A stretch of 11,813 nucleotides of DNA from Tannerella sp. GTDB lineage: Bacteria; Bacteroidota; Bacteroidia; Bacteroidales; Tannerellaceae. Position numbers and translations under genes: made by a program. The notes under the pieces are model-generated. The model had not been told where the DNA came from. It was given only the letters and a program-made list of their open reading frames with translations, and did no database searches. The stretch covers positions 1-11,813 of the forward strand of contig JAITBC010000279.1 in NCBI GenBank assembly GCA_031283785.1, in the 5' to 3' direction. Positions 1 to 7,117 of the stretch are shown piece after piece (positions within the stretch are counted from its first letter, which is position 1; every line of letters starts with the position of its first letter).

Positions 1-346
1 TTGCTTCAATGTGGGTGCGGCTTATTCTTGTGAGCCGCTGCCCTAAATTAACGGCAGGAATTTTGCCCGCTCGTATCAGGCGGCGAATAGTGTCTTTTGA
101 AATGCCGAACAAAACAACTGCCTCCGCAATGGAAATGTAGGGGCGTGTTTGAATTTCGGCAATGGCAGCAACATTTTTCTGTAATATTTGCTGCTTGCGT
201 TCTTCTTCTAATGCCTGCTTTTTGCGATTACGCAAAGAGGCATTATTGCAGGTTTCACTGCAAAAGCGAGTGTTAAATGTTCTTGCTTCAAAGGCTTTTC
301 CGCAATGCTCGCACACTTTCGGTATTTTCAATTTGCTTACTCCCAT
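1..346 (-). CDS. Zinc-motif plus excisionase-like helix-turn-helix DNA-binding protein (partial, runs off left edge)
   Basis: I read this on the reverse strand from an ATG at 346-344; 115 codons are open to the window edge with no stop, so the C-terminus is missing. The N-terminus carries four cysteines (Cys12, Cys15, Cys29, Cys33; CxxC...CxxxC), a small zinc-ribbon or treble-clef motif. A charged, probably helical stretch follows at about residues 38-65. From about residue 69 the protein reads as a MerR/excisionase-type helix-turn-helix: YISIAEAVVLFGISKDTIRR, then RLIRAGKIPAVNLGQR, the usual recognition helix and wing. By family, such Bacteroidetes proteins are encoded next to tyrosine integrases of mobile elements and act as excisionase or regulator; that role here is inference because no integrase is visible. 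The start is the first ATG after an in-frame TAG upstream. Confident on the fold, unsure of the function. Confidence 0.8.
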   Translation of the reverse strand, partial: MGVSKLKIPKVCEHCGKAFEARTFNTRFCSETCNNASLRNRKKQALEEERKQQILQKNVAAIAEIQTRPYISIAEAVVLFGISKDTIRRLIRAGKIPAVNLGQRLTRISRTHIEA

Positions 347-468
347 ATATCGTTTTTTTACGCTAAATAAATACTAATAAGATATTGTAAGATTGTATAA
401 GGCGCACTTTCTAATCAAATAACGATCGATACAAATATGGTACAAATATACAATAAAAAAACGATATA
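346..468. repeat. Perfect 15-bp inverted repeat bracketing the leader of the helix-turn-helix gene
   Basis: TATATCGTTTTTTTA at 346-360 is the exact reverse complement of TAAAAAAACGATATA at 454-468; the arms are 93 bp apart. The first arm begins at the A of the gene's ATG (position 346) and covers the 15 bases from there upstream. The second arm fills most of the spacer of the proposed promoter. The shorter core AACGAT occurs a third time at 421-426. The arrangement suggests operator sites for autoregulation, but A/T-rich DNA raises the chance of coincidence. Confidence 0.5.
430..449. repeat. Direct repeat TACAAATAT, 11-bp period
   Basis: TACAAATAT occurs at 430-438 and again at 441-449, so the copies are one helical turn apart. 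They overlap the proposed -7 region of the helix-turn-helix gene. This may be a protein-binding site, or simply two overlapping promoter boxes, because the reverse complement of each copy contains ATATTTG. Confidence 0.4.
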
Positions 469-472
469 CAAG
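443..472 (-). promoter_or_regulatory. Putative Bacteroidetes-type promoter of the helix-turn-helix gene
   Basis: Read on the minus strand, TATATTTG at 450-443 fits the Bacteroidetes -7 consensus TAnnTTTG, and CTTG at 472-469 is a possible -33 element with an 18-nt spacer, slightly short of the usual spacing. Initiation would fall near 436, giving a leader of about 90 nt. A second, weaker box (CATATTTG) lies at 439-432. The spacer contains one arm of the 15-bp inverted repeat described separately. Inferred from the consensus only. Confidence 0.45.
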
Positions 473-499
473 GATAAAAATCAAGAAATATTTATAAAC

Positions 500-533
500 A
501 AAAAAGGCATAACTTATTAGGTTACACCTTTTT
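500..533 (-). terminator. Probable intrinsic terminator after dnaK, possibly bidirectional
   Basis: AAAAAGG at 501-507 pairs with CCTTTTT at 527-533, and inside it TAAC (510-513) pairs with GTTA (521-524) across a CA/CA mismatch, leaving a 7-nt loop. Read on the minus strand, the hairpin ends in a run of T about 32 bases past the dnaK stop codon. The plus strand also ends in T5, so the structure could stop transcription from both sides. The G+C content is low, so the stem is weak. Confidence 0.55.
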
Positions 534-565
534 ATCTATTTTTGATTACTGCTTGTTTGGAGGCG

Positions 566-2482
566 TTACTTCACTTCCTCAAAATCAATATCTGTTACAT
601 TATCGCCTTTGTTTTCACCTGAAGAAGCGCTTCCGGGATTAGGGCCGGACTGAGGGTCCGCATTGCTTGAGCCTGCATTTGCCTGTGCATTATACAAATC
701 TTGGCTGGCCGCATGGAATATACTGTTCAACTCTGCCATTGATGTGTCTATGGCGGCAATATCCTGGGCTTTATGAGCGTCTTTCAATTTATTCAATGCG
801 ACTTCTATTTGCGATTTCTTATCGGCGGGCAGTTTGTCGCCCAAATCTTTGAGCTGTTTCTCTGTCTGGAAGATGGTGCTGTCGGCATGATTCAATTTAT
901 CAATGCGCTCTTTCTCCTTTTTGTCGATTTCGGCATTTGCTGCTGCTTCATCTTTCATTCTTTTCACTTCTTCTTCGCTCAAACCGCTGGAGGCTTCAAT
1001 ACGTATACTTTGCACTTTGCCGGTTCCCTTATCTTTGGCCGATACATTAAGTATACCGTTTGCATCGATATCAAATATAACTTCAATTTGAGGAATTCCG
1101 CGCATAGCTGCAGGTATTCCGTCCAAATGGAAACGACCGATCGATTTATTGTCGCGTGCCAAAGAACGTTCTCCCTGTAACACATGAATTTCAACCGAAG
1201 GCTGGTTATCAGCAGCCGTAGTAAAGATTTCCGATTTACGCGTAGGGATTGTGGTATTTGCGTCGATCAGGCGTGTCATCACACCACCCATCGTTTCGAT
1301 ACCCAGTGACAACGGCGTAACATCAAGCAGGACCACATCTTTCACATCTCCCGACAATACGCCTCCCTGAATAGCGGCTCCTATGGCGACAACTTCATCC
1401 GGATTAACGCCTTTGGACGGCGTTTTACCGAAGAATTTTTCAACCAATTGCTGTATTGCAGGAATACGTGTAGAACCGCCGACGAGTATCACTTCGTCAA
1501 TTTCCGACGTTTTCAGGCCGGCATCGGTCAGTGCGGTCTTACAGGGTTCAAGACATGCATGAATAAGCTTGTCGGCCAGTTGTTCGAATTTAGCGCGCGT
1601 CAACGTACGTACCAGGTGTTTCGGTATACCGTCAACCGGCATAATATAAGGCAGGTTTATCTCCGTACCCGTAGAGCTTGACAGTTCTATCTTCGCCTTT
1701 TCGGCAGCTTCTTTCAATCGTTGAAGCGCCATCGGATCTCTGCGTAAATCAACGTTTTCGTCTTTCAGAAATTCTTCTGCCAGCCAGTCGATAATCACAT
1801 GGTCGAAGTCATCGCCTCCCAGGTGCGTATCGCCGTTTGTAGACTTCACTTCAAAAACGCCGCCGCCAAGTTCAAGGATAGATATATCAAACGTACCGCC
1901 TCCAAGGTCGAATACGGCAATCTTCATATCCTTGTTTGATTTGTCAAGGCCATATGCCAGCGATGCAGCAGTCGGTTCGTTAACAATACGTCGTACGGTA
2001 AGTCCGGCAATCTCTCCGGCTTCTTTTGTTGCCTGACGTTGCGAATCGTTGAAATATGCAGGCACGGTAATAACAGCCTCCGTCACTTCATGTCCGAGAT
2101 AATCTTCGGCAGTTTTCTTCATTTTCTGAAGCACCATAGCCGAAATTTCCTGCGGTGTATAAAGACGTCCGTCAATGTCTACACGCGGCGTGTTATTATC
2201 TCCGCGAACCACGCTGTACGGAATACGGGATATTTCTTTCTGCACATTATCATATCTTTCTCCCATAAAACGTTTGATTGAAAAAATCGTTTTTCTCGGG
2301 TTCGTAATAGCCTGACGTTTCGCAGGGTCTCCTACTTTACGTTCGCCACCATCCACAAAAGCGACAATAGAAGGAGTAGTGCGCTTCCCTTCGCTATTCG
2401 CTATAACAACCGGTTCGTTACCTTCAAGTACGGCAACACACGAATTGGTTGTCCCTAAGTCAATTCCAATAATTTTTCCCAT
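566..2482 (-). CDS. dnaK: Molecular chaperone DnaK (Hsp70)
   Basis: This is the ATP-dependent Hsp70 chaperone of the cytoplasm, which binds exposed hydrophobic peptide segments and works with DnaJ and GrpE. The protein is 638 residues from the [10 protein letters not shown] start, the same length as E. coli DnaK. The nucleotide-binding domain spans about residues 1-380: phosphate-1 motif [13 protein letters not shown] (6-18), Lys70 in SIKRF, phosphate-2 motif FDLGGGTFD with the autophosphorylated Thr at 197, and the adenosine motif LVGGSTRIP (333-341). The interdomain linker [12 protein letters not shown] lies at about 382-393, followed by the substrate-binding beta domain, the helical lid and a Gly/Ser/Asn-rich tail ending DIDFEEVK. 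I chose the ATG at 2482 because family members begin [10 protein letters not shown]; an in-frame ATG at 2491 would add only three residues (MEI). No grpE or dnaJ gene is adjacent. The reading frame is intact. Confidence 0.98.
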   Translation of the reverse strand: MGKIIGIDLGTTNSCVAVLEGNEPVVIANSEGKRTTPSIVAFVDGGERKVGDPAKRQAITNPRKTIFSIKRFMGERYDNVQKEISRIPYSVVRGDNNTPRVDIDGRLYTPQEISAMVLQKMKKTAEDYLGHEVTEAVITVPAYFNDSQRQATKEAGEIAGLTVRRIVNEPTAASLAYGLDKSNKDMKIAVFDLGGGTFDISILELGGGVFEVKSTNGDTHLGGDDFDHVIIDWLAEEFLKDENVDLRRDPMALQRLKEAAEKAKIELSSSTGTEINLPYIMPVDGIPKHLVRTLTRAKFEQLADKLIHACLEPCKTALTDAGLKTSEIDEVILVGGSTRIPAIQQLVEKFFGKTPSKGVNPDEVVAIGAAIQGGVLSGDVKDVVLLDVTPLSLGIETMGGVMTRLIDANTTIPTRKSEIFTTAADNQPSVEIHVLQGERSLARDNKSIGRFHLDGIPAAMRGIPQIEVIFDIDANGILNVSAKDKGTGKVQSIRIEASSGLSEEEVKRMKDEAAANAEIDKKEKERIDKLNHADSTIFQTEKQLKDLGDKLPADKKSQIEVALNKLKDAHKAQDIAAIDTSMAELNSIFHAASQDLYNAQANAGSSNADPQSGPNPGSASSGENKGDNVTDIDFEEVK

Positions 2483-2598
2483 AATTTCCATATTAATTGT
2501 TATCTATTTTTCTTCTATACAATTTCCCTTTTCAGAGAATTTGCGAAAATTACATCAAATAATGTGCCAAAAGAAAAACTATGCATAACAACCTGATT

Positions 2599-2625
2599 TG
2601 TCATAAAAAAATGACATTATGACAT
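2599..2625. promoter_or_regulatory. Operator-like inverted repeat upstream of dnaK
   Basis: TGTCATAA at 2599-2606 is the exact reverse complement of TTATGACA at 2617-2624, with a 10-bp spacer and 18 bp between corresponding positions. A further half-site ATGACA sits in the spacer (2611-2616), so ATGACATT and ATGACATA form a direct repeat with an 8-bp period. The site lies about 117 bp upstream of the dnaK start and 60 bp beyond the stop of the next gene. It does not resemble the CIRCE element bound by HrcA. As RNA it could form a hairpin, but no T-run follows it, so a terminator is less likely. The binding protein is unknown. Confidence 0.4.
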
Positions 2626-2687
2626 ACAACGGAACAAATACCGGGACAACAAAAAAAACACAATGCCGCAAAACAAATGTCAGACAA

Positions 2688-3797
2688 TTATTTTACGTAT
2701 ATCTTATCCGTATAAGAAGCAATTTTCAAGAAATATATTCCGGAAGACAAATCCGAGACATCGACTTTTAATCTTGTATTATTGACAACAACGGATTTTT
2801 TTTGCCTGCCGGAAGTATCAAACAGGAGAGCTGTCTTGCCGACAAGTTCTTCGGTGACCGTCAAATCAAAATACGATACCGCCGGATTTGGATATGCATT
2901 GATTACATCCGTTGACACATTTTTCGGTTTTCCCGTACCCAAATACGTATAAATACAATATGCGCTCATTGCACCACCGGCGCCTCGGTCATAATACTCA
3001 CAACGAACAATATCCCCGTCGCCATCATACACGCATATGATTTTTCCATCGTATAGCCAACCGCCGACGGAAGCCGCATACGACATACAAACAACCTCGC
3101 CTGCATTTTTATTATACGTATAAACATACTTTCCCATGTCCGTCCATGATCCGTTATCCTTATTCCATGCCTGCAACAGTTCTTCCTGCTGATTACCGGC
3201 TTCCTCATATATATAACGTATGCGCGTTACGGGAATATCCCATGTCCCGGAAGTTTTATTTCGACCCGTTTTCACATATTCCGCCAAACGACCATTTCCG
3301 TCATAAACCCAGCTTCCTTTCATATCAGCATCTTCCGCCCAGGTTCCGGCATCATTTTTCCATTTGTAGCCGAGCGAATAAACCCTCTTTCCTTTATCAT
3401 CATAATATGATTCCGTTTTTGACGGTTTCTCCCGGAAATTTAACACAAAAACGTCCGACACAACAGTCATCACTTTTTTTTCATACGAATAATCGTTTTT
3501 CGAAACATCTATCCACACACTGCTCTGCTTATTCCAGCGCTGGTTTTGTTCGGCGATTTTCCGTCCGTCCTCCCCGTAAACGAAATTTGTCCTGTCAAAC
3601 GGCTGTCCATCCGCACGATAAAATGTCAGACAGGAAATCTCCTTTGGCGAAGAAAGGCCGTTATAGAGTCTAATGCTTGCAGGCTCCATATTCAACGGAT
3701 TACGCACACTCTGAGCCTGAATACCGAAGGCAACCAACATCATTGCAACAAATAAAAAACTGATCTTACGTCTCATAACACAATTATTTTTAAGCAT
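2688..3797 (-). CDS. Secreted repeat protein with a type IX secretion C-terminal sorting domain
   Basis: A 369-residue protein with no enzyme motif that I recognise. The N-terminus has a positive region followed by a hydrophobic core (ISFLFVAMMLVAFG) and an AQA-like end near residue 29, a clear Sec signal peptide. Residues about 72-285 hold roughly six degenerate repeats of about 32 residues, each with a Y-x-Y or V-Y-D entry, a Gly turn, a W-N/K segment and a (G/S)xW, reminiscent of YD/RHS-type beta repeats. The last 70 residues match a type A Por sorting domain: YPNP at 302-305, DLSSGIYFLKI near 349-359, and a terminal KIYVK. By family, such proteins cross the outer membrane through the T9SS and are released or anchored on the cell surface. 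An in-frame ATG at 3776 gives an equally plausible signal peptide starting MRRK. A TAnnTTTG box lies 43 bp upstream of the first ATG. The function is unknown. Confidence 0.85.
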   Translation of the reverse strand: MLKNNCVMRRKISFLFVAMMLVAFGIQAQSVRNPLNMEPASIRLYNGLSSPKEISCLTFYRADGQPFDRTNFVYGEDGRKIAEQNQRWNKQSSVWIDVSKNDYSYEKKVMTVVSDVFVLNFREKPSKTESYYDDKGKRVYSLGYKWKNDAGTWAEDADMKGSWVYDGNGRLAEYVKTGRNKTSGTWDIPVTRIRYIYEEAGNQQEELLQAWNKDNGSWTDMGKYVYTYNKNAGEVVCMSYAASVGGWLYDGKIICVYDGDGDIVRCEYYDRGAGGAMSAYCIYTYLGTGKPKNVSTDVINAYPNPAVSYFDLTVTEELVGKTALLFDTSGRQKKSVVVNNTRLKVDVSDLSSGIYFLKIASYTDKIYVK

Positions 3798-3839
3798 TTG
3801 TTATTTTAATTCCATTCATCATTTCCACGTATGGCAAGG

Positions 3840-3847
3840 CAAAGTTA
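3840..3847 (-). promoter_or_regulatory. Putative -7 promoter box of the T9SS cargo gene
   Basis: Read on the minus strand, TAACTTTG is an exact match to TAnnTTTG and lies 43 bp upstream of the ATG at 3797. A TTG that could act as the -33 element is about 23 nt further upstream, a little far. Initiation would fall near 3833. Based on the consensus only. Confidence 0.5.
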
Positions 3848-3979
3848 GCGCTAAATTATCATATTACACACAATCCTCCGCGTTTTTTTCCGACAGAGTT
3901 TTAATGCGACGACAAAAGTCTTATAATAAGCATGTTACAGCAAAAACGGAAATCCAACGATACTAAATGCACTCCTTTT

Positions 3980-4013
3980 TTTGCTGTTTATATTAATTAT
4001 TTATGTACATTTG
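3980..4013 (+). promoter_or_regulatory. Putative promoter of the O-acetylation operon
   Basis: TTTG at 3980-3983 and TACATTTG at 4006-4013, separated by 22 nt, fit the Bacteroidetes -33/-7 pattern TTTG...TAnnTTTG. Initiation would be near 4020, leaving a leader of about 25 nt before the ATG at 4045. A small near-palindrome, CTTATAATAAG (3920-3930), lies upstream between this promoter and the divergent one and might be an operator. Confidence 0.6.
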
Positions 4014-4044
4014 CGCTGCTTTTGTAAAAAGAATGATATAACGA

Positions 4045-5643
4045 ATGGTCTGGGAAAAGAAGAAAAAGAGAAAAAACTACGCAAATCGTTTTTCAGCTAT
4101 TTTGTCCGTAGCCTTAATCGTTAATCTGGGTTTGTACCGGCTTCCGGATTCCATTTTCGGCTTAAAGATAAAAAAGGTTGATTTATTATCGGATATACGC
4201 AAACCCATTGAAGGCGACACGGATAATGTTCCGGTAATATTAACGGATGACGAAAACGCTTATTTGTCCGTTACATCCGGCAATCAGGACATAATGCCAA
4301 CTGCAGATATACCTGTCAGTCCGGCAATACAGCCGTCTGTTCCGCCGGAAGCGCAGCCTCCTCTACTCTCACCCGGTTCTACGGACGAACAATCTCCCGG
4401 ATCATCGGATCATCAGGCGACAAATGATACGGTAACGGATGTTTTTGACAGAGAAACGAATATCAATCAACAAAACACATCTTCAAACGCATCCGGCAAC
4501 GACAATAACACAGATTACCTCTCCAACACACAGATAGAAGATTTTTCGCCCGATCATACCGGACTTAGCCGTTTTTTTTCGGCGCTTAACCGGGTGAATC
4601 ATTTAGGGCGTCCCGTCCGCATCGCATTTCTGGGCGACTCCTTTATTGAGGGAGACATCCTCGTTGCCGATTTTCGAGCAAAAATGCAGGAGCGATTCGG
4701 CGGACGCGGAGTCGGTTTCATTCCTATAACATCAAATGTTGCACAATATCGTCCGACCATCAAACAAAGTGCCGACGGTTGGGAGACGTATTCCATCATA
4801 AAGAACCGGAACATAAAATACGTTCTTTCCGGCCTGATATTCGAACCAAAATCCAATAAAGCTTCCATACGTTTTCAAACGGTCGACATATATCCCGAAC
4901 TGGAAGAAGTATCGTCCATCAAATTCATTTATTCAAATAACAAAAATACCGGCCTGCTTTTGAAAAGCGATACAGACACATCGTATCATGAACTGCCGCC
5001 GACGGAAAGCGTAACACAATACGAAATAAAGGGAAAATTCACGAAAGGAAGCATGCACTTCAGGAATATCGCCGGACTAAAAGCAATAGGCGTCGCTTTT
5101 GAAGATAATCGGGGGGTCGTTGTCGATAATTTTTCGCTTCGCGGTAACTCCGGAATCATCCTGTCGGAACTTGACGACGAAAGCTGTCGAGAATTGCAAC
5201 GGATAAGGCCTTATGACCTTATTGTCATGCAGTACGGGCTGAATGTCGCCAGCGATTCGATACGCGGATACGGATGGTATCGTAACCGGATGGTTTCGGT
5301 AATTGAGCATATGCAATATTGTTTTCCGGGAGCCGATATCCTGATACTTGGCGTATCCGACCGCAGTCATAAAAATAACGGGGCTTACAGCACAATGCCT
5401 GCCGTACTGTCCCTTCTGCGAGCACAGCGCCAGACTGCCCGGGAAACGGAAGTCACATTCTGGAGCATCTTCGCAGCCATGGGCGGACGGAACAGTATGA
5501 TTAAATATGTAAACTCAAACTGGGCAAGCAAAGACTATACACATCTGAGTTTCCGGGGAGGGAAAGAAATAGCCCGGGCTTTGTTTGATGCAATAATAAC
5601 GGAAAAAGATTTTTATGACGACGATGAACGATTTGTGGAATAA
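4045..5643 (+). CDS. Membrane-anchored SGNH/GDSL-type acyltransferase or esterase, first gene of the O-acetylation operon
   Basis: A 532-residue protein. A lysine-rich cytoplasmic start (residues 1-15) precedes one hydrophobic segment (about 16-34), so it is probably anchored in the inner membrane with the rest in the periplasm. Residues about 50-170 are a low-complexity Pro/Ser/Asn/Asp-rich linker. The SGNH domain starts near 190: block I LGDSF with the nucleophile Ser199, a block II glycine candidate in RGNSG (366-370), block III YGLN with Asn400, and block V DYTHLS with Asp497 and His500. All four SGNH positions are therefore present, although block III reads GLNV rather than the common GTNE. 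With the MBOAT gene two positions downstream, the likely job is transfer of acetyl groups to an envelope or extracellular glycan, as for AlgJ, AlgX or PatB; the substrate is not known. The 3' end overlaps the next gene by up to 29 bases. Removal of acetyl groups (esterase) is the main alternative. Confidence 0.85.
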   Translation: MVWEKKKKRKNYANRFSAILSVALIVNLGLYRLPDSIFGLKIKKVDLLSDIRKPIEGDTDNVPVILTDDENAYLSVTSGNQDIMPTADIPVSPAIQPSVPPEAQPPLLSPGSTDEQSPGSSDHQATNDTVTDVFDRETNINQQNTSSNASGNDNNTDYLSNTQIEDFSPDHTGLSRFFSALNRVNHLGRPVRIAFLGDSFIEGDILVADFRAKMQERFGGRGVGFIPITSNVAQYRPTIKQSADGWETYSIIKNRNIKYVLSGLIFEPKSNKASIRFQTVDIYPELEEVSSIKFIYSNNKNTGLLLKSDTDTSYHELPPTESVTQYEIKGKFTKGSMHFRNIAGLKAIGVAFEDNRGVVVDNFSLRGNSGIILSELDDESCRELQRIRPYDLIVMQYGLNVASDSIRGYGWYRNRMVSVIEHMQYCFPGADILILGVSDRSHKNNGAYSTMPAVLSLLRAQRQTARETEVTFWSIFAAMGGRNSMIKYVNSNWASKDYTHLSFRGGKEIARALFDAIITEKDFYDDDERFVE

Positions 5644-7117
5644 TAAAATCAGGTATTTAACGGTTGCGCCGGTATACCTTATTCTCATCATCATAAGTAC
5701 GGGGACGGTAAAAGCGGCGAAAATAACGGGGACGCCTCCGAAGGCCGGAATATCCGATGTCGCCGGCATGTCCGCCGCCTTTACGGGTGCAGGAATACCC
5801 GACATATTCGGCACGAACGAAACGAACAAACTCCCTCCGCTGACGGACAGCATATACAGTTCACTGTCGTTCATTAACGATACTTTGTGCGTCATCAATG
5901 ACCCGACAAATTCTCTGCGACCTTTCATCAACGGACTAAAAGAGTTGAGGACGGGCAAAGATACGATTATCAACATCATACACCTCGGCGATTCACATAT
6001 CCAGGCCGGTTACCTGAGCGGACAAACGATGCGCATGCTGCAAACGTCGTTCGGTAACGCCGGACGCGGATGGATAGCGCCGTTTAAATTATCAAAAGCC
6101 AACGAGCCGACCGATTATTTTATATTATCCAATATACGGGAATGGACTGCCGGGCGTTGCGTACAGGCATCACCCAAATGTCCGTGGGGTATTGGCGGCA
6201 TAGGGATACAGACGAGCGCACCGTCGATAAATTTCAACCTTATCATCGCACCTGACAACGGAGCGGGATACAGTTTCAACAAAGTATTACTGTATCGCGA
6301 CCGTGACGCCATGCCGATGATCCCAATCCCGTTTTATTCCGATTCCATATCTGCCCTGTCATGGGGACATTGTCTTTACGAAGATATTGTTGTTGATACA
6401 TTCATGACGGCAAACCTGTCGGACACCTTTAAACTTACCTGCACCGGACGGGAGGAGAGCGCCGGAAACGGGCCAAAGAAGAACCTGTATTACGGTTTTC
6501 AACTGATGAACGGTCATCCGGGCATATTATATCACTCCATCGGAGTGAACGGGGCCAGATTCACAGATTACACAAGCCGCAATTATGTCCGCCAGCTGGC
6601 GCTTCTCAAGCCGTCGCTTATCATCGTTTCACTGGGTACGAACGAAGCCTTCGGGCGTAATTTCAACAAAGAACAGTTCTGTTCGCAGATTGATGCCTTT
6701 ATCCGGATCGTAAAAGAAGAACTGCCCGAAACGACCTTATTAATGACGACGCCTGCCGAATCATACAAACGGACATACAAAAACAAAAAAAGATATTATG
6801 TCCGCAATGATAATATTGCAAAAGTTACGGATGCCATGATCTCCTATACGAAAGAAAACGGAATCGCTTACTGGGATTTATTTTCGATAACGGGTGGCGA
6901 TAATTCGTGCAAGAAATGGTTCGACGCCGGCATGTTCGGACGGGACCGTATACACTTCTCAAAAGTAGGATACGGCGAGCAGGGTATCCTGTTATATAAA
7001 GCGCTTATACGTTCCTGCATCAACTACGAAACGGAATTTCCATCCGCTGAAATAGCCGAAATGAGGATATCCGGCATGAACGACGCAATAACGAAGGAGG
7101 CACAAAATGTGGAATGA
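5615..7117 (+). CDS. Exported SGNH/GDSL-type acyltransferase or esterase, second gene of the O-acetylation operon
   Basis: A 500-residue protein with an N-terminal hydrophobic segment (about 14-30) ending TVKA-A, a probable signal peptide or anchor, then a Gly/Ala/Pro-rich stretch to about residue 75. The SGNH core is clear: block I HLGDSHIQAG with Ser127, block II GVNGARF with Gly310 and Gly313, block III LGTNEAFG with Asn343, and block V DRIHFSKVGY with Asp444 and His447. GDSH plus the DxxHF block resemble periplasmic glycan O-acetyltransferases more than lipases. It is a distant relative of the preceding gene, not a recent duplicate, since little outside the catalytic blocks matches. I give the first ATG; one nine bases on (5624) is equally likely. 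The gene overlaps both neighbours (about 20-29 bases at the 5' end, 11 at the 3' end), which points to translational coupling and one functional unit. Confidence 0.88.
   Translation: MTTMNDLWNNKIRYLTVAPVYLILIIISTGTVKAAKITGTPPKAGISDVAGMSAAFTGAGIPDIFGTNETNKLPPLTDSIYSSLSFINDTLCVINDPTNSLRPFINGLKELRTGKDTIINIIHLGDSHIQAGYLSGQTMRMLQTSFGNAGRGWIAPFKLSKANEPTDYFILSNIREWTAGRCVQASPKCPWGIGGIGIQTSAPSINFNLIIAPDNGAGYSFNKVLLYRDRDAMPMIPIPFYSDSISALSWGHCLYEDIVVDTFMTANLSDTFKLTCTGREESAGNGPKKNLYYGFQLMNGHPGILYHSIGVNGARFTDYTSRNYVRQLALLKPSLIIVSLGTNEAFGRNFNKEQFCSQIDAFIRIVKEELPETTLLMTTPAESYKRTYKNKKRYYVRNDNIAKVTDAMISYTKENGIAYWDLFSITGGDNSCKKWFDAGMFGRDRIHFSKVGYGEQGILLYKALIRSCINYETEFPSAEIAEMRISGMNDAITKEAQNVE
7094..7100 (+). 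promoter_or_regulatory. Strong Shine-Dalgarno sequence before the MBOAT gene
   Basis: AAGGAGG ends six bases before the ATG at 7107 and lies inside the last codons of the preceding gene. It supports this start choice. Shine-Dalgarno sites this good are uncommon in Bacteroidetes, whose genes mostly rely on A-rich leaders. Confidence 0.6.

Noticed and set aside
773..1180. Open frame of 135 codons on the plus strand inside dnaK
   Set aside because: It lies fully antisense to a highly conserved gene and encodes a Phe/Cys-rich product typical of antisense reading; no start context or family resemblance.
2483..2491. Three-residue N-terminal extension (MEI) of DnaK from the upstream ATG
   Set aside because: DnaK proteins begin [10 protein letters not shown], and the downstream ATG gives exactly that start; the extension has no family support.
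2599..2616. TGTCAT-A6-ATGACA hairpin as a terminator of the T9SS cargo gene
   Set aside because: The run of T on the minus strand is in the loop, not after the stem, and the longer 8-bp inverted repeat with 18-bp spacing fits an operator better.
3146..3673. Open frame of 175 codons on the plus strand inside the T9SS cargo gene
   Set aside because: It is antisense to a gene with a clear signal peptide and sorting domain; its composition is shadow-like (His/Pro/Arg-rich) and it has no recognisable motif.
5515..5979. Minus-strand open frame of 154 codons across the junction of the two SGNH genes
   Set aside because: It overlaps two well-supported coding regions, and its hydrophobic appearance is the antisense image of the second protein's N-terminal hydrophobic segment.
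4045..7117. The two SGNH genes as a recent tandem duplication
   Set aside because: Outside the short catalytic blocks the proteins do not align by eye, and their N-terminal regions and block III and V motifs differ, so any common origin is old.
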